A stretch of 64,000 bases of DNA from Caldilineaceae bacterium bin34 (GCA_002238555.1 MPMO01000008.1:45573-109572); one strand, 5' to 3'. Positions 53,703 to 63,016 are shown, counted from the stretch's first letter. The notes: a model not told the origin generated them from the sequence alone. Translations and numbers: made by a program.

Positions 53703-54653
53703 ATGAAGTTCCTGATATTTCCGGCTGTCCCATCCGATGAATTGGACCTCATCAACGCCGGGGCCGGTCAATGCGAGGTGGTGAACGCCGCATCCCTGTC
53801 CGAAGCGGAAACCCACATCGCGGATGCGGACGGGTTCTACGGTGCCTTGACCTCCGAGCTGTTTGCACAAGCGGGCAAACTCCGTTGGGTACAGGCTCCC
53901 GTGGCGGGGGTGGAGCACTTTGTGTTTCCCGCCTTGGCCGAGAGCGATGTGGTCTTTACCAACATGGCCGGCATCTACAGCGATGTCATCGCCGACCATG
54001 CCCTGACCTATCTGTTGATGTTCGCCCGCGGTTTTCACGTCTACCGGACGGCCCAGGCGCAACGGGTTTGGGACAAGAACGCCCCGGTGCGTCATTTGGC
54101 GGACTGCACGGTGGCCGTGGTGGGGCTCGGTGGAATTGGCATGGCGACCGCCAAGCGGGCCAAGGCCCTCGAAACCCGCGTGTTGGGCGTGGAAGTGCGT
54201 CCCATCGACAAGCCGGAAGAAGTCGACGAGCTCGCGGGTATCGAAGATCTCGACGAGGTGCTGCAACGGGCCGACTTCGTGATTTTGTGCGTCCCGCACA
54301 CCCCGGAGACCGTGAACCTAATCACCGCCCGGGAACTGAACCTGATGAAGCCGAGCGCCTACCTGATCAACATCTGCCGCGGTGTGGTCGTAAACCTCGA
54401 CGACCTGACGGAGGCGTTGCAGGCGGGCCGGATTGCGGGCGCGGGACTTGATGTCTTTGCCATTGAGCCGCTGCCGGAGAGCCATCCGCTCTGGGCCATG
54501 GAAAACGTCATCATCACACCCCATACCGCCGCCCGCGGCCCGCACATCCGGGAGCGTCACATCCGAGTGGTGGCGGACAACCTGGCACGCTTCGCCGCGG
54601 GTCGTCCCCTGCACAACGTCACGGACAAGCGGCGCTGGTTTCTGGCCCACTGA
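53703..54653 (+). CDS. D-isomer-specific 2-hydroxyacid dehydrogenase
   Basis: A 316-aa NAD(P)-dependent dehydrogenase. The substrate domain holds LRWVQAPVAGVEHFV. The nucleotide domain has VAVVGLGGIGMATAKRAKAL (GxGxxG), VILCVPHTPETVNLI, YLINICRGVVVNLDDL (catalytic Arg region), AGAGLDVFAIEPLPESHPLW (Asp-Glu) and IITPHTAARGP (catalytic His). Length and motifs fit the family, and it should reduce a 2-keto acid such as glyoxylate or hydroxypyruvate, or a sugar-derived acid. Likely co-transcribed with the SDR gene. Confidence 0.92.
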   Translation: MKFLIFPAVPSDELDLINAGAGQCEVVNAASLSEAETHIADADGFYGALTSELFAQAGKLRWVQAPVAGVEHFVFPALAESDVVFTNMAGIYSDVIADHALTYLLMFARGFHVYRTAQAQRVWDKNAPVRHLADCTVAVVGLGGIGMATAKRAKALETRVLGVEVRPIDKPEEVDELAGIEDLDEVLQRADFVILCVPHTPETVNLITARELNLMKPSAYLINICRGVVVNLDDLTEALQAGRIAGAGLDVFAIEPLPESHPLWAMENVIITPHTAARGPHIRERHIRVVADNLARFAAGRPLHNVTDKRRWFLAH

Positions 54654-54837
54654 CTGGACGAAGGCACCCGGTATCGGTCGGTCGCCAACCTCATCACCGG
54701 ACTGCCTGGTATTCCAAGACCCTACCCACATTCGCCGGCACCCTGGCTCTTGTGCGTCTCACCTTCTGGACCGGGATCTCCCCTTTGGCACGGTTCCTGC
54801 CGCGCCCTGACATGCAAAAATCCCCGCCGCGGGACCC

Positions 54838-55110
54838 GGTCCGGTGCTGGGCGTTCCTCTGCCACTATGGCTGGGCACAACGGGGACCGCCTCCGCGACA
54901 CACCGCTCCAACTCAGGGCAAGCAATCCAATTGGGCAGGACCTTGAGCAGGTACTCGTTGTTCCAGCCGGCCTGCTTGCGCTCGGCGGCAATGCCGTCCT
55001 TGGCGGTGGTGCTGTGCGTCGCCGCCAAGAGCCAGATCCAGCCAGCCCCGGTCTGTGCTCGGCCACCACAAATCCCGACCGTTCAGCAGGCTCCCGGACA
55101 CGCCGCACAA
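54838..55110 (-). pseudogene. ISAs1-family transposase C-terminal remnant
   Basis: Reads HSTTAKDGIAAERKQAGWNN and YLLKVLPNWIACPE, parallel to the remnant at 47213-47400 and to the closing segment of ISAs1 transposases. It lies in a 575-bp space before the AAA gene; nothing else was seen there. Confidence 0.65.
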
Positions 55111-55228
55111 GGTTGTAGAATGGCTTCAAGGCTGGCCCGATATCCGGTGAAAAAGGTTTTGCGCCGACCTTGGCAGATTGGCAGGTCAATCCGCCCGCAA
55201 GGGGTGCCCGCGTTGAGGGAAAAGATCC

Positions 55229-57049
55229 ATGCCTGCAACACAACTTCCACCCCTGCACCCCAGCGATGCCGGCTTTGCCGCCATTCGCCGCCGGGGTGGC
55301 TTCTATGTGGACAAGACCGGTTTGTTCCGGGACCTGCTTGAGACGTATCCAAGCACCATCTCCGGTCCGCCGCTGACCTGCCGCCACCAGTTCCTGGCGC
55401 GTCCGCGGCGGTTCGGCAAGACACTGTTGATTAACACGCTGGAGGCCTGGTTCCAAGGGTTGCCACCGAACCACCCGGAAAATCCCGAAGGCGTGGCCGG
55501 CAACCTGGACGGCATGCCAACGGGCTGGACATCCCCCGCATGGCTGTGGGAGGGTCTGGAGGGGAAAGACCTGCACGGCGTTCACGGTTGGCATCCCGCA
55601 ATCCGCCTGGACCTCTCCCGTGTCAACAACCCCGACCCCGCAGGCACATACAGGGCCCTGCAGGTCTATCTGGGGGAGGCAATCGGGGTTTGGCACCGCC
55701 GCGGAATGCAATGGCTGTCCAATATGCCCGGAACCCTGCCTCCCGAGTCGCCCTCGGATCTCTTGGTCGCTCTTGTTCGGTCCCTGCAAACAACCCACGG
55801 ATGTTCCCCAGTGGTTTTGGTGGACGAGTACGACGCCCCTGTTGTGAAGCACATCGGCACGGACCGCAATCCACAGCCTGCGGTGGAAGCGCTGCAGGAC
55901 TTCTTCCGCGCACTGAAGGACGACGAGGGCCTGCTCTACGGGGTGTTCGTGACGGGCATCACGCGCTTTGCGCGCCACCACCTGTTCTCCGCCGCCAACA
56001 ACTTCACCGACATCTCGGAGGAGGGTGCCTACGGAGCCCTCTGCGGCTTTACCGACGAGGAGGTGGCGCGAGACCTGGCGCCCTACCGGGAAGTCCTGAG
56101 GACCCTGGAACCGCGCCTGCGCGACCGCAACATCCAGGCCGACTGGCGGGCGCGCTACAACGGCTACCGCTTCTCGCCCCGTCCCGGCGCACCCCGTGTC
56201 TACAACCCCTTCACGTTGACCAGCGGCCTGAACCGCGTGCTGCCGGATGCGGAGCGCCGCCGCGAGGCTGCGGCCGGCATCTGGCCCTCCGCCTGGAGTG
56301 AGTCCGGGCATCCGGGCCTCATCGCGCGTCTGGCCGCCGACACCCGCCGGGTGTTGCCGGCCGGCGGACCCGCGGAGGCCCGGGATGCACAGGCCGCCGG
56401 GATGGGCGATCTGACCCATCCGAACTACGCCGACCTCATGGTCGACACCGGCTACTACACCTGGCACGGGGGCGGGGACGACACCCCCGCCTACCTGAAC
56501 TTCCCCAACCTGGAAGTGGCCGAGTCATGGACCCGCGACATCCTGGACCGGGGGCGGTACCCGTCCGACCGGCATGCGCAGCTGGTCCCCGACCTGAAGG
56601 CGGCCCTGGCAGCCGGGGACGTGAAGGGCGCCTTCCGCCAACGCCTGGAGGACTACCTGTTCCACTTTTCGTTTCACAATCTGCGGAGCGAGGACACCTT
56701 CCGCACCCTGTTGCAGTCCCTGCTGCTGCAAATGGGACGGCCCACGCAGTCGGAGAAGTCCACGCTCGGTGGGCGCGCCGACCATGAAATCCGGTTCGGC
56801 AACCGGATGTATGTCTTCGAGGTGAAGTACAACCAGTCCCTCGGCGCGGCCCGCAGGCAGATTCGGAACCGGCAGTACGGACGCGAACACCTGGGCCGCG
56901 GGTTGGAAGTGGTGGCCGTGTCCCTGAACCTCCGTCGCAACCAGGACGACATCGTCCTGGAGTGCGCAACGGACGACTTGGTCGAACTGCTGGGAGTACG
57001 CGACAAGACCCTGCCGGAGGGTGGAGGAACCTTCCCGGGCCTGGGGTGA
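55229..57049 (+). CDS. AAA-ATPase-like protein with C-terminal PD-(D/E)XK nuclease domain
   Basis: A 606-aa protein of the AAA-ATPase-like/DUF1703 class. The N-terminal part has FAAIRRRGGFYVDKTGLFRD and FLARPRRFGKTLLINTLEAW (P-loop-like RRFGKT), then VVLVDEYDAPVV (Walker B) and FVTGITRFARHHLFSAANNF. The C-terminal nuclease domain shows HEIRFGNRMYVFEVKYN with the ExK pair and QYGREHLGRG. These proteins are expanded in Bacteroidetes and in some environmental phyla; their biology is unsettled and may involve DNA cleavage in genetic conflicts. The frame is complete, with GAGGGA upstream of the ATG. A fragment of a paralogue lies at 20102. Confidence 0.9.
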   Translation: MPATQLPPLHPSDAGFAAIRRRGGFYVDKTGLFRDLLETYPSTISGPPLTCRHQFLARPRRFGKTLLINTLEAWFQGLPPNHPENPEGVAGNLDGMPTGWTSPAWLWEGLEGKDLHGVHGWHPAIRLDLSRVNNPDPAGTYRALQVYLGEAIGVWHRRGMQWLSNMPGTLPPESPSDLLVALVRSLQTTHGCSPVVLVDEYDAPVVKHIGTDRNPQPAVEALQDFFRALKDDEGLLYGVFVTGITRFARHHLFSAANNFTDISEEGAYGALCGFTDEEVARDLAPYREVLRTLEPRLRDRNIQADWRARYNGYRFSPRPGAPRVYNPFTLTSGLNRVLPDAERRREAAAGIWPSAWSESGHPGLIARLAADTRRVLPAGGPAEARDAQAAGMGDLTHPNYADLMVDTGYYTWHGGGDDTPAYLNFPNLEVAESWTRDILDRGRYPSDRHAQLVPDLKAALAAGDVKGAFRQRLEDYLFHFSFHNLRSEDTFRTLLQSLLLQMGRPTQSEKSTLGGRADHEIRFGNRMYVFEVKYNQSLGAARRQIRNRQYGREHLGRGLEVVAVSLNLRRNQDDIVLECATDDLVELLGVRDKTLPEGGGTFPGLG

Positions 57050-57163
57050 CATTGATGCAGTCCACGACGAGGGGTCCTCTTTGGTCGTCTGGGCAACACC
57101 ATGGCAGGGACCCCTCGTTGTCTTTGCGACCGGAACCAATATCAACGAGAGTGAAACAGTGCC
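57050..57163. mobile_element. Terminal remnant of the 51516-type IS
   Basis: Ends in ATCAACGAGAGTGAAACAGTGCC and contains GGCAACACCATGGCAGGGACC, both shared with the right ends of the related elements at 49176 and 51516. Only about 110 bp remain, directly after the AAA gene stop. Confidence 0.65.
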
Positions 57164-57339
57164 TGTCAGGGCAATCGCAAGATTTCATTGCGGGACGGCT
57201 TGTCTAGTACTGCAACGAGAGGTCAGGGGTGGCTGTTCTGCCTGGCGACGGCGGGGACGCGTGGTCGCAAAGCTTGACACCCCTCCTCAACGCTACGACG
57301 CCCGGTTGGATTGCTACGACGCCCGGTTGGATTCACGTC

Positions 57340-57520
57340 GCGATGCGGTTGCAGGCATCGGGCCGCAGTACGGCCTTGCGCGCTCTCCTACGCGCCGAAC
57401 AGGAACGCGGCCCCGACTTCCTGTGCCTGGTCAACGCGCTCACGGCGCTCTATCCACAGGGCAGCGACCAAAAGCGGCTGCTGGACGCAATGCTGCTCGC
57501 GGTTCCCCAACTTGGAAGCA
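57340..57520 (+). pseudogene. C-terminal remnant of a DUF1156-type methylase
   Basis: Reads ALRALLRAEQERGPDFLCLV and NALTALYPQGSDQKRLLDAM. I recall this pattern (RFWRLAxALSALYPxGSxEKRWVDxVL) from the extreme C-terminus of DUF1156 methylases. It starts abruptly after low-complexity sequence at 57290-57330 and ends just before the DUF433 gene. Confidence 0.5.
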
Positions 57521-57541
57521 ACAGCCTTCGGAGGCGACAGC

Positions 57542-57796
57542 ATGACCGCGCGGCTCGAACTGATGGAACGCATCACCGTGCGCCAGGATGTCTTCGGTGG
57601 CAAGCCGATCATTCGCAATCTAAGAATCGCCGTGGAACACGTCCTCGGCATGCTCGCGGCCGGTGACACGGTTGAGACGATCTTGCATGAATATCCCTTC
57701 CTGGAGCCTGAGGACATTCAAGCCTGCCTACTCTACGCTCACCGCTCGATCACCGGTGAGGATGTGCACGATCGCGTGCCAGTCAGCGGGTCGTGA
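57542..57796 (+). CDS. DUF433 antitoxin-type protein
   Basis: An 84-aa DUF433 protein with ERITVRQDVFGGKPIIRNLR, VEHVLGMLAAGDTVETIL, YPFLEPEDIQACLLYA and a polar C-terminal tail. DUF433 proteins are winged-helix-like DNA binders usually paired with DUF5615 PIN-like toxins, the pairing seen here. GGAGG lies seven bases before the ATG. Its stop overlaps the GTG of the next gene (GTGA), so the pair is translationally coupled and probably autoregulated by the antitoxin. Confidence 0.88.
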   Translation: MTARLELMERITVRQDVFGGKPIIRNLRIAVEHVLGMLAAGDTVETILHEYPFLEPEDIQACLLYAHRSITGEDVHDRVPVSGS

Positions 57797-58164
57797 AATT
57801 CTTGCTCGATGCCTGCGCCGCGTCGCGCAGCATGCAGACGACATTGACCGCGCTCGGGCACGACGTGCTGTCGGAGACGGAGTACGCGCCGCGGGCCATA
57901 GACGAGGATCTACTCACCCTGGCGCCGGTTGAAGAACAGGTCCTGATCACCGAGGACAAGGACTTCGGCGAACTGGTCTTCGTGCGGCGATTGCCTCAAA
58001 CATGCATCATCCGCTTCGGCGACATGTCGGTCGCGGAGAAAGTTGCGGCGATGCAGCAGTTGCCACCCCTCAGAAGGGCAAGGCGGTGCCGGACGCTGTC
58101 GTCAGGTCGGCGTATTTGGCTTGCAGCTTCGCTGTTACCGGGCCTATGGCTCCGGTGCCAATGA
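57793..58164 (+). CDS. DUF5615 PIN-like toxin, C-terminus replaced
   Basis: A GTG start overlapping the antitoxin stop opens MKFLLDACAASRSMQTTLTA, then GHDVLSETEYAPRAIDEDLL and LITEDKDFGELVFVRR, the Mut7-C/PIN-like core with its acidic residues (D7, TEDKDFG). Family similarity continues to FGDMSVAEKVAAM (about residue 87) and is then lost; the remaining 30 residues are antisense to the end of the aminotransferase gene. Relatives end about 25-30 residues further with a different sequence, so the toxin seems truncated by a rearrangement at about 58068. Catalytic residues remain. Confidence 0.8.
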   Translation: MKFLLDACAASRSMQTTLTALGHDVLSETEYAPRAIDEDLLTLAPVEEQVLITEDKDFGELVFVRRLPQTCIIRFGDMSVAEKVAAMQQLPPLRRARRCRTLSSGRRIWLAASLLPGLWLRCQ

Positions 58165-58978
58165 TGCGACCGTCCACCTCCAGCACCGGGGCCAGTTCGC
58201 CCATGGTGCCGGTGGTGAAGCATTCGTCCGCGCCGTAGACGTCGGCCATCGTAACCCGCATCTCGCGGCAGGGCTGTCCGAGGTTCCGGGCCATCTCCAG
58301 CACAACGCCCCGGGTGATGCCGGGCAGGCAGCTGTCGGCCCACGGGGTGCGCAGCTCGCCGTCCTGCACCAGAAACAGGTTGGTGGCGTTGGTCTCCGCC
58401 ACGTAGCCGGACAGATCGAGCATGATGGCATCGTCCGCTCCGGCCAGGTTGGCGTCGATTTTGGCCAGGATGTTGTTGATCAGGTTGTTGTGGTGGATTT
58501 TGGAATCCAGGCTCTGGGGCGAATTGCGGCGCCAGGTTGAGGTGACGAGGCGGATGCCGGACCGCTTGTAAACCGGCTGCTTCCATTCGGCCAGGACGAT
58601 GAGGCAGCTGCCGTACTGGTTGAGTCTGATGTCCATGCCGGAGGTGACCTTCATGCCCCGCGACAGTGTCAGGCGGACATGGACCCCGTCCCGCATGTTG
58701 TTGGCCTGCAGGGTTTGGAACAGTGCCTGCTTGATGCTGTCCCGGCTCGGAATGTCGGCGAAGTGCATGGCCCGTGCGGACCGCAGCAGCCGATCCAAAT
58801 GGGCATCCAACTGGAAGACGCGTCCGTCGTAGACGCGCAGGCCTTCCCACACGGCGTCGCCGCCCTGCACGGTACTGTCGAACACGGAGACCTTGGCCTC
58901 CGCGCGGGGCAGGAGTTCCCCGCCGACGTGAATCAGGATGTCCGCGTTGCGGCTGTCGGGAAGCTGGGGCGTTGGCAT
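58070..58978 (-). CDS. Class IV aminotransferase (branched-chain aminotransferase-like)
   Basis: The ATG at 58978 gives 302 residues. The fold-type IV PLP enzyme signature includes VFDSTVQGGDAVWEGLRVYD, DSKIHHNNLINNILAK (Lys that binds PLP), YVAETNATNLFLV, CLPGITRGVVLEMAR and ECFTTGTMGELAPV. Branched-chain amino acid aminotransferases and D-amino acid transaminases share this pattern; the substrate is not certain. The start overlaps the stop of the upstream sulfotransferase-like gene (TGATG), so the two are coupled. I recall plant proteins that fuse a sulfotransferase-like and this aminotransferase-like domain, which suggests a joint pathway. Confidence 0.9.
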   Translation of the reverse strand: MPTPQLPDSRNADILIHVGGELLPRAEAKVSVFDSTVQGGDAVWEGLRVYDGRVFQLDAHLDRLLRSARAMHFADIPSRDSIKQALFQTLQANNMRDGVHVRLTLSRGMKVTSGMDIRLNQYGSCLIVLAEWKQPVYKRSGIRLVTSTWRRNSPQSLDSKIHHNNLINNILAKIDANLAGADDAIMLDLSGYVAETNATNLFLVQDGELRTPWADSCLPGITRGVVLEMARNLGQPCREMRVTMADVYGADECFTTGTMGELAPVLEVDGRIIGTGAIGPVTAKLQAKYADLTTASGTALPF

Positions 58979-59721
58979 CACGCGTGGTTCTCCTGCGGTT
59001 CCAATGCGACCTTGCGCAAGGCCGTGTAGTACGGCATACACTCCTGCAGCAGATCGTTCAGGTGGTCCGGAAACGGTTCCGCAGGGGCCGCCCAAGGGTT
59101 GAACCCCGTGGTTTTGTGGGCCGCCGCATACCAGTGGGGAGCCCAAACCCCGTCTTCGGGTTTGGGCCCGGCCGGCCACGACAGCATGGCGGGTTCGAAG
59201 GGAATGTCCAGATGCCTGCACAGCAGGCGCAGCACGGCCTCCGGCTGGTTCTGGAGCAGGCGCGAGTCCACGACGGCGGGTTCCTGCCCCATATCCTCAA
59301 GCGTCCGGTACAGATCCAGATGCAGGGCCAGACCCGTGTCCTCCAGTCGCGGGGAGGCCAAAACCCTTCCCAGCGACGGAAGCATGAAGCGGGGATCGCG
59401 GATGAGCAGGAAATGCCGGCCCTCGCTCAGGAATGATCGGTCGAGGTCCAGCAGGTGGTGGGTCATCTGCTTGAAAAATACGACCGGCTTCGCGGCGGGA
59501 CCGCGGAACTGGCGCGCGATGACCTTCTGCGGATCCCGTTCCTGGCTGGCGATCACTTCGGCCGCCACGGGATGGTCCGCGCCCGAGGCTGCCAGGTAGG
59601 AGGCGTAGAGCGGTTCGTCCACCACCAGCGTGTCGGACCGCTGTCGGAACGCATACATGGTGGCCGTGGAGATGTTGCGCGGTCCCGACCACATGTGGAT
59701 GCGCAGCGGCTCGGAGAACAT
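58978..59721 (-). CDS. Sulfotransferase-like P-loop protein
   Basis: A 247-aa protein beginning IHMWSGPRNISTATMYAF, the 5'-phosphosulfate-binding-loop type P-loop of sulfotransferases. It continues with LVVDEPLYASYLAASG, VFFKQMTHHLLDLDRSFL and RHFLLIRDPRFMLPSLGRVL (3'-phosphate-binding RDPR). Either PAPS-dependent sulfotransfer or another nucleotide-linked reaction is possible. It is coupled by a one-base overlap to the class IV aminotransferase gene, and both point left, away from the Gfo/Idh gene that starts about 113 bp away. Confidence 0.82.
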   Translation of the reverse strand: MFSEPLRIHMWSGPRNISTATMYAFRQRSDTLVVDEPLYASYLAASGADHPVAAEVIASQERDPQKVIARQFRGPAAKPVVFFKQMTHHLLDLDRSFLSEGRHFLLIRDPRFMLPSLGRVLASPRLEDTGLALHLDLYRTLEDMGQEPAVVDSRLLQNQPEAVLRLLCRHLDIPFEPAMLSWPAGPKPEDGVWAPHWYAAAHKTTGFNPWAAPAEPFPDHLNDLLQECMPYYTALRKVALEPQENHA

Positions 59722-59834
59722 GTCGGGATGGCAACTCGTTGTGTGCGGCCGTATCGGTTATGGCTGACGGCCGCCCAAGTGGTGCAGAATCGGGGGACGG
59801 GCCGATACGGAATTACGTCCAGGAGGGAGCGACG

Positions 59835-60890
59835 ATGCAGGAACTGAGAGTGGGAATCATTGGAATGGGCATCGGGCGCGCGAATGCAATCGCCCTCGAT
59901 TCGTCCCCTCGTTGTCGGGTGACGGCTCTCTGCGACATTCTACCTGAGCGCATGCCCGAAATCGCGGCTCAGATTCCCAGCCAACCGGACCTCTTCTTCA
60001 CGGATCACCGCGAGCTCTGCGCCAGTGACGAGGTGGACGCGATCTTCGTGGGCACGCCCAATCAGTTTCATGTGCCGGTGGCCATGGACGTGCTCAAGGC
60101 AGGCAAGCACGTAATGGTGACCAAGCCCTTGGCCGATGCCCTCCAGCCCGCCGAGGACCTCGTTGCGCTTGCCGAATCCACGGGCCTGGTCAACATGATG
60201 TCCCTGTCCACCCGTTACAGCCCGGCTGTCCAGTTCCTGGGACACCAAGTGCAGCAAGGGGCCATGGGCGAGATTTACTACGCGCGGGCGCGCAGCGTGC
60301 GCCGGGACGGAATCCCGGCCTGGAGCCCTGGTTTTGTGCGGGAGGGCGGCGGTGCCTTCCGGGACATGGGAGTCCACTATCTGGACTCGGCCTGGTGGGT
60401 GATGGGCCTGCCGGAACCGGAGTCCGTGATGGGGGTGGCCGGAGCCAAGTTCGGCCCCCGCGGTCAAGGCTACTTCTCGCCGGAGGGCCGGGTCCGGCCG
60501 CCGGAGGAGTACTGGCGGCAGTTCAAGGCGGACGACTACGGAGGCGGAATCGTGCGTTTCCGGAACGGTGCCGGCTTGATCATCGAGAGTTTCTGGGCCA
60601 GTCACCAGCAGCCGGAACAGCAGATTGAGCTGTTCGGCACCGAGGGCGGCGCGACGCTCCACCCATTGACGCTGTTTCGAACGTGCGATGGCGAGCAGCA
60701 GAACATCGCGGTGGAGCAGCCGGAAGACAAACGCCAGGCTTGGCTGAACGTGGCCCAACACTTCATCGACTGCATTCTGGACGGTGCGGAATGCCAAGCC
60801 CCCTTGAGGCATGGCCTGGTGGTCCAGCGGATGATGGAGGGCCTCCTGGAGAGCGCACAAACCGGGAAACCGGTCCACTTCCCAGAATAG
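59835..60890 (+). CDS. Gfo/Idh/MocA-family oxidoreductase
   Basis: The ATG at 59835 has AGGAGG at 59821-59826, so the in-frame start at 59739 is rejected. 351 residues: N-terminal Rossmann domain VGIIGMGIGRANAIALDSSP (GxGxxG-like), VDAIFVGTPNQFHVPVAMDV, KHVMVTKPLADALQ (the EKP-type catalytic Lys, here TKP) and the C-terminal beta-sheet domain with GGGAFRDMGVHYLDSAWWVM (catalytic Asp/His) and ELFGTEGGATLHP. It should oxidise a sugar or inositol derivative with NAD(P). Divergent from the sulfotransferase/aminotransferase pair. Confidence 0.92.
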   Translation: MQELRVGIIGMGIGRANAIALDSSPRCRVTALCDILPERMPEIAAQIPSQPDLFFTDHRELCASDEVDAIFVGTPNQFHVPVAMDVLKAGKHVMVTKPLADALQPAEDLVALAESTGLVNMMSLSTRYSPAVQFLGHQVQQGAMGEIYYARARSVRRDGIPAWSPGFVREGGGAFRDMGVHYLDSAWWVMGLPEPESVMGVAGAKFGPRGQGYFSPEGRVRPPEEYWRQFKADDYGGGIVRFRNGAGLIIESFWASHQQPEQQIELFGTEGGATLHPLTLFRTCDGEQQNIAVEQPEDKRQAWLNVAQHFIDCILDGAECQAPLRHGLVVQRMMEGLLESAQTGKPVHFPE

Positions 60891-60993
60891 CCATTGCTGC
60901 CTGGGGCCGGACCCGGTATCTGTGTGGCCCGCCGGTCACGGTGTCTGGGAACCGCTGGCAACAGCCTCCGTGGCATGCAGAGGCTGAACATGG

Positions 60994-61896
60994 TCACTGC
61001 TGCCTCAGAGGCTCCCTGGTCTCTTCATCCACCACGGCGAGGGGTTTTCTTGGCACCGGCGTAAGGTCGTACGCGTGCCAGAAATACTGATACTTGTCGG
61101 ATTTCCAGTCCCTGTAGATGTCCTCCCAAGTCAGCTGTGACCCATGCGGTACCAGCACATAGTCCGCGATCGGATCGGCCGTCCGCTGATATCGATAATC
61201 GACAGACAAGCGCAGCCTGTCGCCTGAGCGGTTGGGGAGACCCCGATGCACGATGTGGCTGTGGAAGAAAAGGGCATCGCCCATTTCGAAGGGGCTGGAC
61301 ACCCATTCGCCTCCAACATCCTGCGTAAGGGTCTTTACGCCCCCTGCACCCAGCGAAGGCGTCACCGGCAGGATGCCGAACTTGTGAGACCCTGCCAGAA
61401 CGCTCAGTCCGCCATGGCTTTGAGGGCAGGCTCCCAGCGGGATCCAGGCGGTCCAGACATCCGGATTGCCTTGGATGTGGAAAAAATCCTGATGTGCGGG
61501 TGTGGTGTGTTCCGTTGCGGACGGGAAAATGATTCTGGCTATGTTGGCTGGGTGAAGCATGACATCGCCGCCAAGCAGACGGGTCATCAGGTCCATAACC
61601 GCCTGGTCGTGAGCCAGCGAATGAAACGACTCGAGCAGCTGAATGCGGTCGTATACCGGCTGGTGCTCCTCATCGCCATGGATGGCGGCCGGCCGATGGG
61701 TGATGGCTTCGAGCAGGTCGGTGCCCGGGTCGATCCAGCCGAACTCAAGGAGGACCTGAGCCATGTCCCTGCGAGTTTCCAGGATGTCGTCCCGGTTGAC
61801 AAACCCCTTTAGAAACAAATACCCGTCGCGATCAGCCCGGTCGCGCAGTGCAGACGGTTCGTGCAACAAGTCGTTGGAAACTACGAACGGTTCCAT
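60994..61896 (-). CDS. Phytanoyl-CoA dioxygenase family protein
   Basis: The ATG at 61896 is preferred over the in-frame GTG at 61905 because AAAGG lies nine bases upstream (300 aa). It is an Fe(II)/2-oxoglutarate dioxygenase: TPAHQDFFHIQG (HxD iron ligands), WIPLGACPQSHGGLSVLAGS and FFHSHIVHRGLPNRSGDRLR (third His and 2-oxoglutarate-binding Arg). The substrate is unknown. The family is heavily expanded in some sponge- and marine-associated bacteria. No coupled neighbour; it is convergent with the Gfo/Idh gene. Confidence 0.9.
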   Translation of the reverse strand: MEPFVVSNDLLHEPSALRDRADRDGYLFLKGFVNRDDILETRRDMAQVLLEFGWIDPGTDLLEAITHRPAAIHGDEEHQPVYDRIQLLESFHSLAHDQAVMDLMTRLLGGDVMLHPANIARIIFPSATEHTTPAHQDFFHIQGNPDVWTAWIPLGACPQSHGGLSVLAGSHKFGILPVTPSLGAGGVKTLTQDVGGEWVSSPFEMGDALFFHSHIVHRGLPNRSGDRLRLSVDYRYQRTADPIADYVLVPHGSQLTWEDIYRDWKSDKYQYFWHAYDLTPVPRKPLAVVDEETREPLRQQ

Positions 61897-62005
61897 TGAG
61901 CACACCTTTCCGGTTGGAGCGAGGGTTGGATGGAAGCCTGGGAGTTGGTTGGGTCTGTACCGGCCGTGTAAGTGTAGTGTCTCTTGGAGCGAGGTTGGTA
62001 CTGGT

Positions 62006-62760
62006 TCAAAGTACAGGCCAATAGCAAATCACCGGCTTGCAGAGCATCCGTTGACGCTGTTCCGGACCCAGGGCAAACGCAAAGCCGCGCTCAGGGCAGG
62101 GTGGCGGCCAGGATCCAGGGGTGGCGTCCAATCCGGTCGCGCAGCAGGCTGATGAACACATCCGCGCCGGAATTCTGTTGAACCGTGCGCAGGCGGCAGT
62201 TGTCCCCCGGAACTGCACGTCCAGGGTGCGGTGCAGGCTGTTCTCCACGCCCCAGTGGCCGCGGACCAGCTCCAGCCGAGCCTCGGTGTCCACGGGCCGG
62301 CTCGAAATGTAGTAGCACACGGACCGCGTGGTGTGGCCGCGCACGGCACAGCCCAGCGCGGCCCAGCAGCGGTCGGGAGCGAACTGGTCCCGGATGCCGT
62401 TGGTGCCGCGCATGATCGTGCAGGCGCGTCGCTCGAGCCGTCCGTGCCCCCGTTCCATGGTCTAGCTCCGGTCGTGGGTCGTGGTGCCGGTGCGGTCCAG
62501 GTCGGAGAAGGCGTGCTGGTGGGCATGCAGGTTGGACTGGTGGTCCTTGACGGCCAGCAGGTACCAGCCGCCCCCCGGGAGATTGTCTGTGCGATGTCCG
62601 TCCGGCGGGCCAGGGCGTCGATGGAAACGACGCGGCCCTCCAGCTCCGGGTTGGCTAGGAGTTGGAGGATGGCCAGCAGGCGGCAGACAGTCGCTTCGGA
62701 AGGGGTGTCGAACTGTGGGACCATGGCCAAGCGACTGTTGCGGAAGTGACAAACCCTCTC
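62006..62760 (-). pseudogene. ISAs1-family transposase pseudogene
   Basis: Pieces in at least three frames: LEGRVVSIDALARRTDIAQ, GGGWYLLAVKDHQSNLHAHQ, MERGHGRLERRACTIM, VRGHWGVENSLHRTLDVQF and a closing region near 62030-62060. This covers most of an ISAs1 transposase from about residue 90 onwards, with a TAG and frameshifts between the pieces. No terminal repeats were identified. Confidence 0.85.
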
Positions 62761-63016
62761 TGACGCGACTTTGTCAACGCCCCGGACATCCCCACGTTCG
62801 CGCCCATCCGATGTCCGCCGGTGCCCTTCACGTATCGGACGGTCGTATGGGATTGGTTTGGGAATACCGCCGAAGCGATGGCACTGCTTGTGGACCGGGA
62901 CAACGATTCCAGTGGACTGCGCTACCCAGTCGCAGTGCGGACAGCCGAATCGTACATTCCGGAACAGCACAACTGTCGGGTGCCGTCCAACTTAGCCAAA
63001 TGTACCGAAGGATGCC

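Noticed and set aside
53031..54299. 422-codon minus-strand ORF across the SDR and hydroxyacid dehydrogenase genes
   Set aside because: Antisense to two genes with complete catalytic motifs; compositional shadow.
54722..56467. 581-codon minus-strand ORF opposite the AAA-ATPase gene
   Set aside because: Overlaps the conserved AAA/PD-(D/E)XK gene and shows no family similarity.
57278..57335. Short repeated unit CTACGACGCCCGGTTGGATT as a CRISPR or VNTR
   Set aside because: Only two short tandem copies, with no spacers or further units; a minor local duplication.
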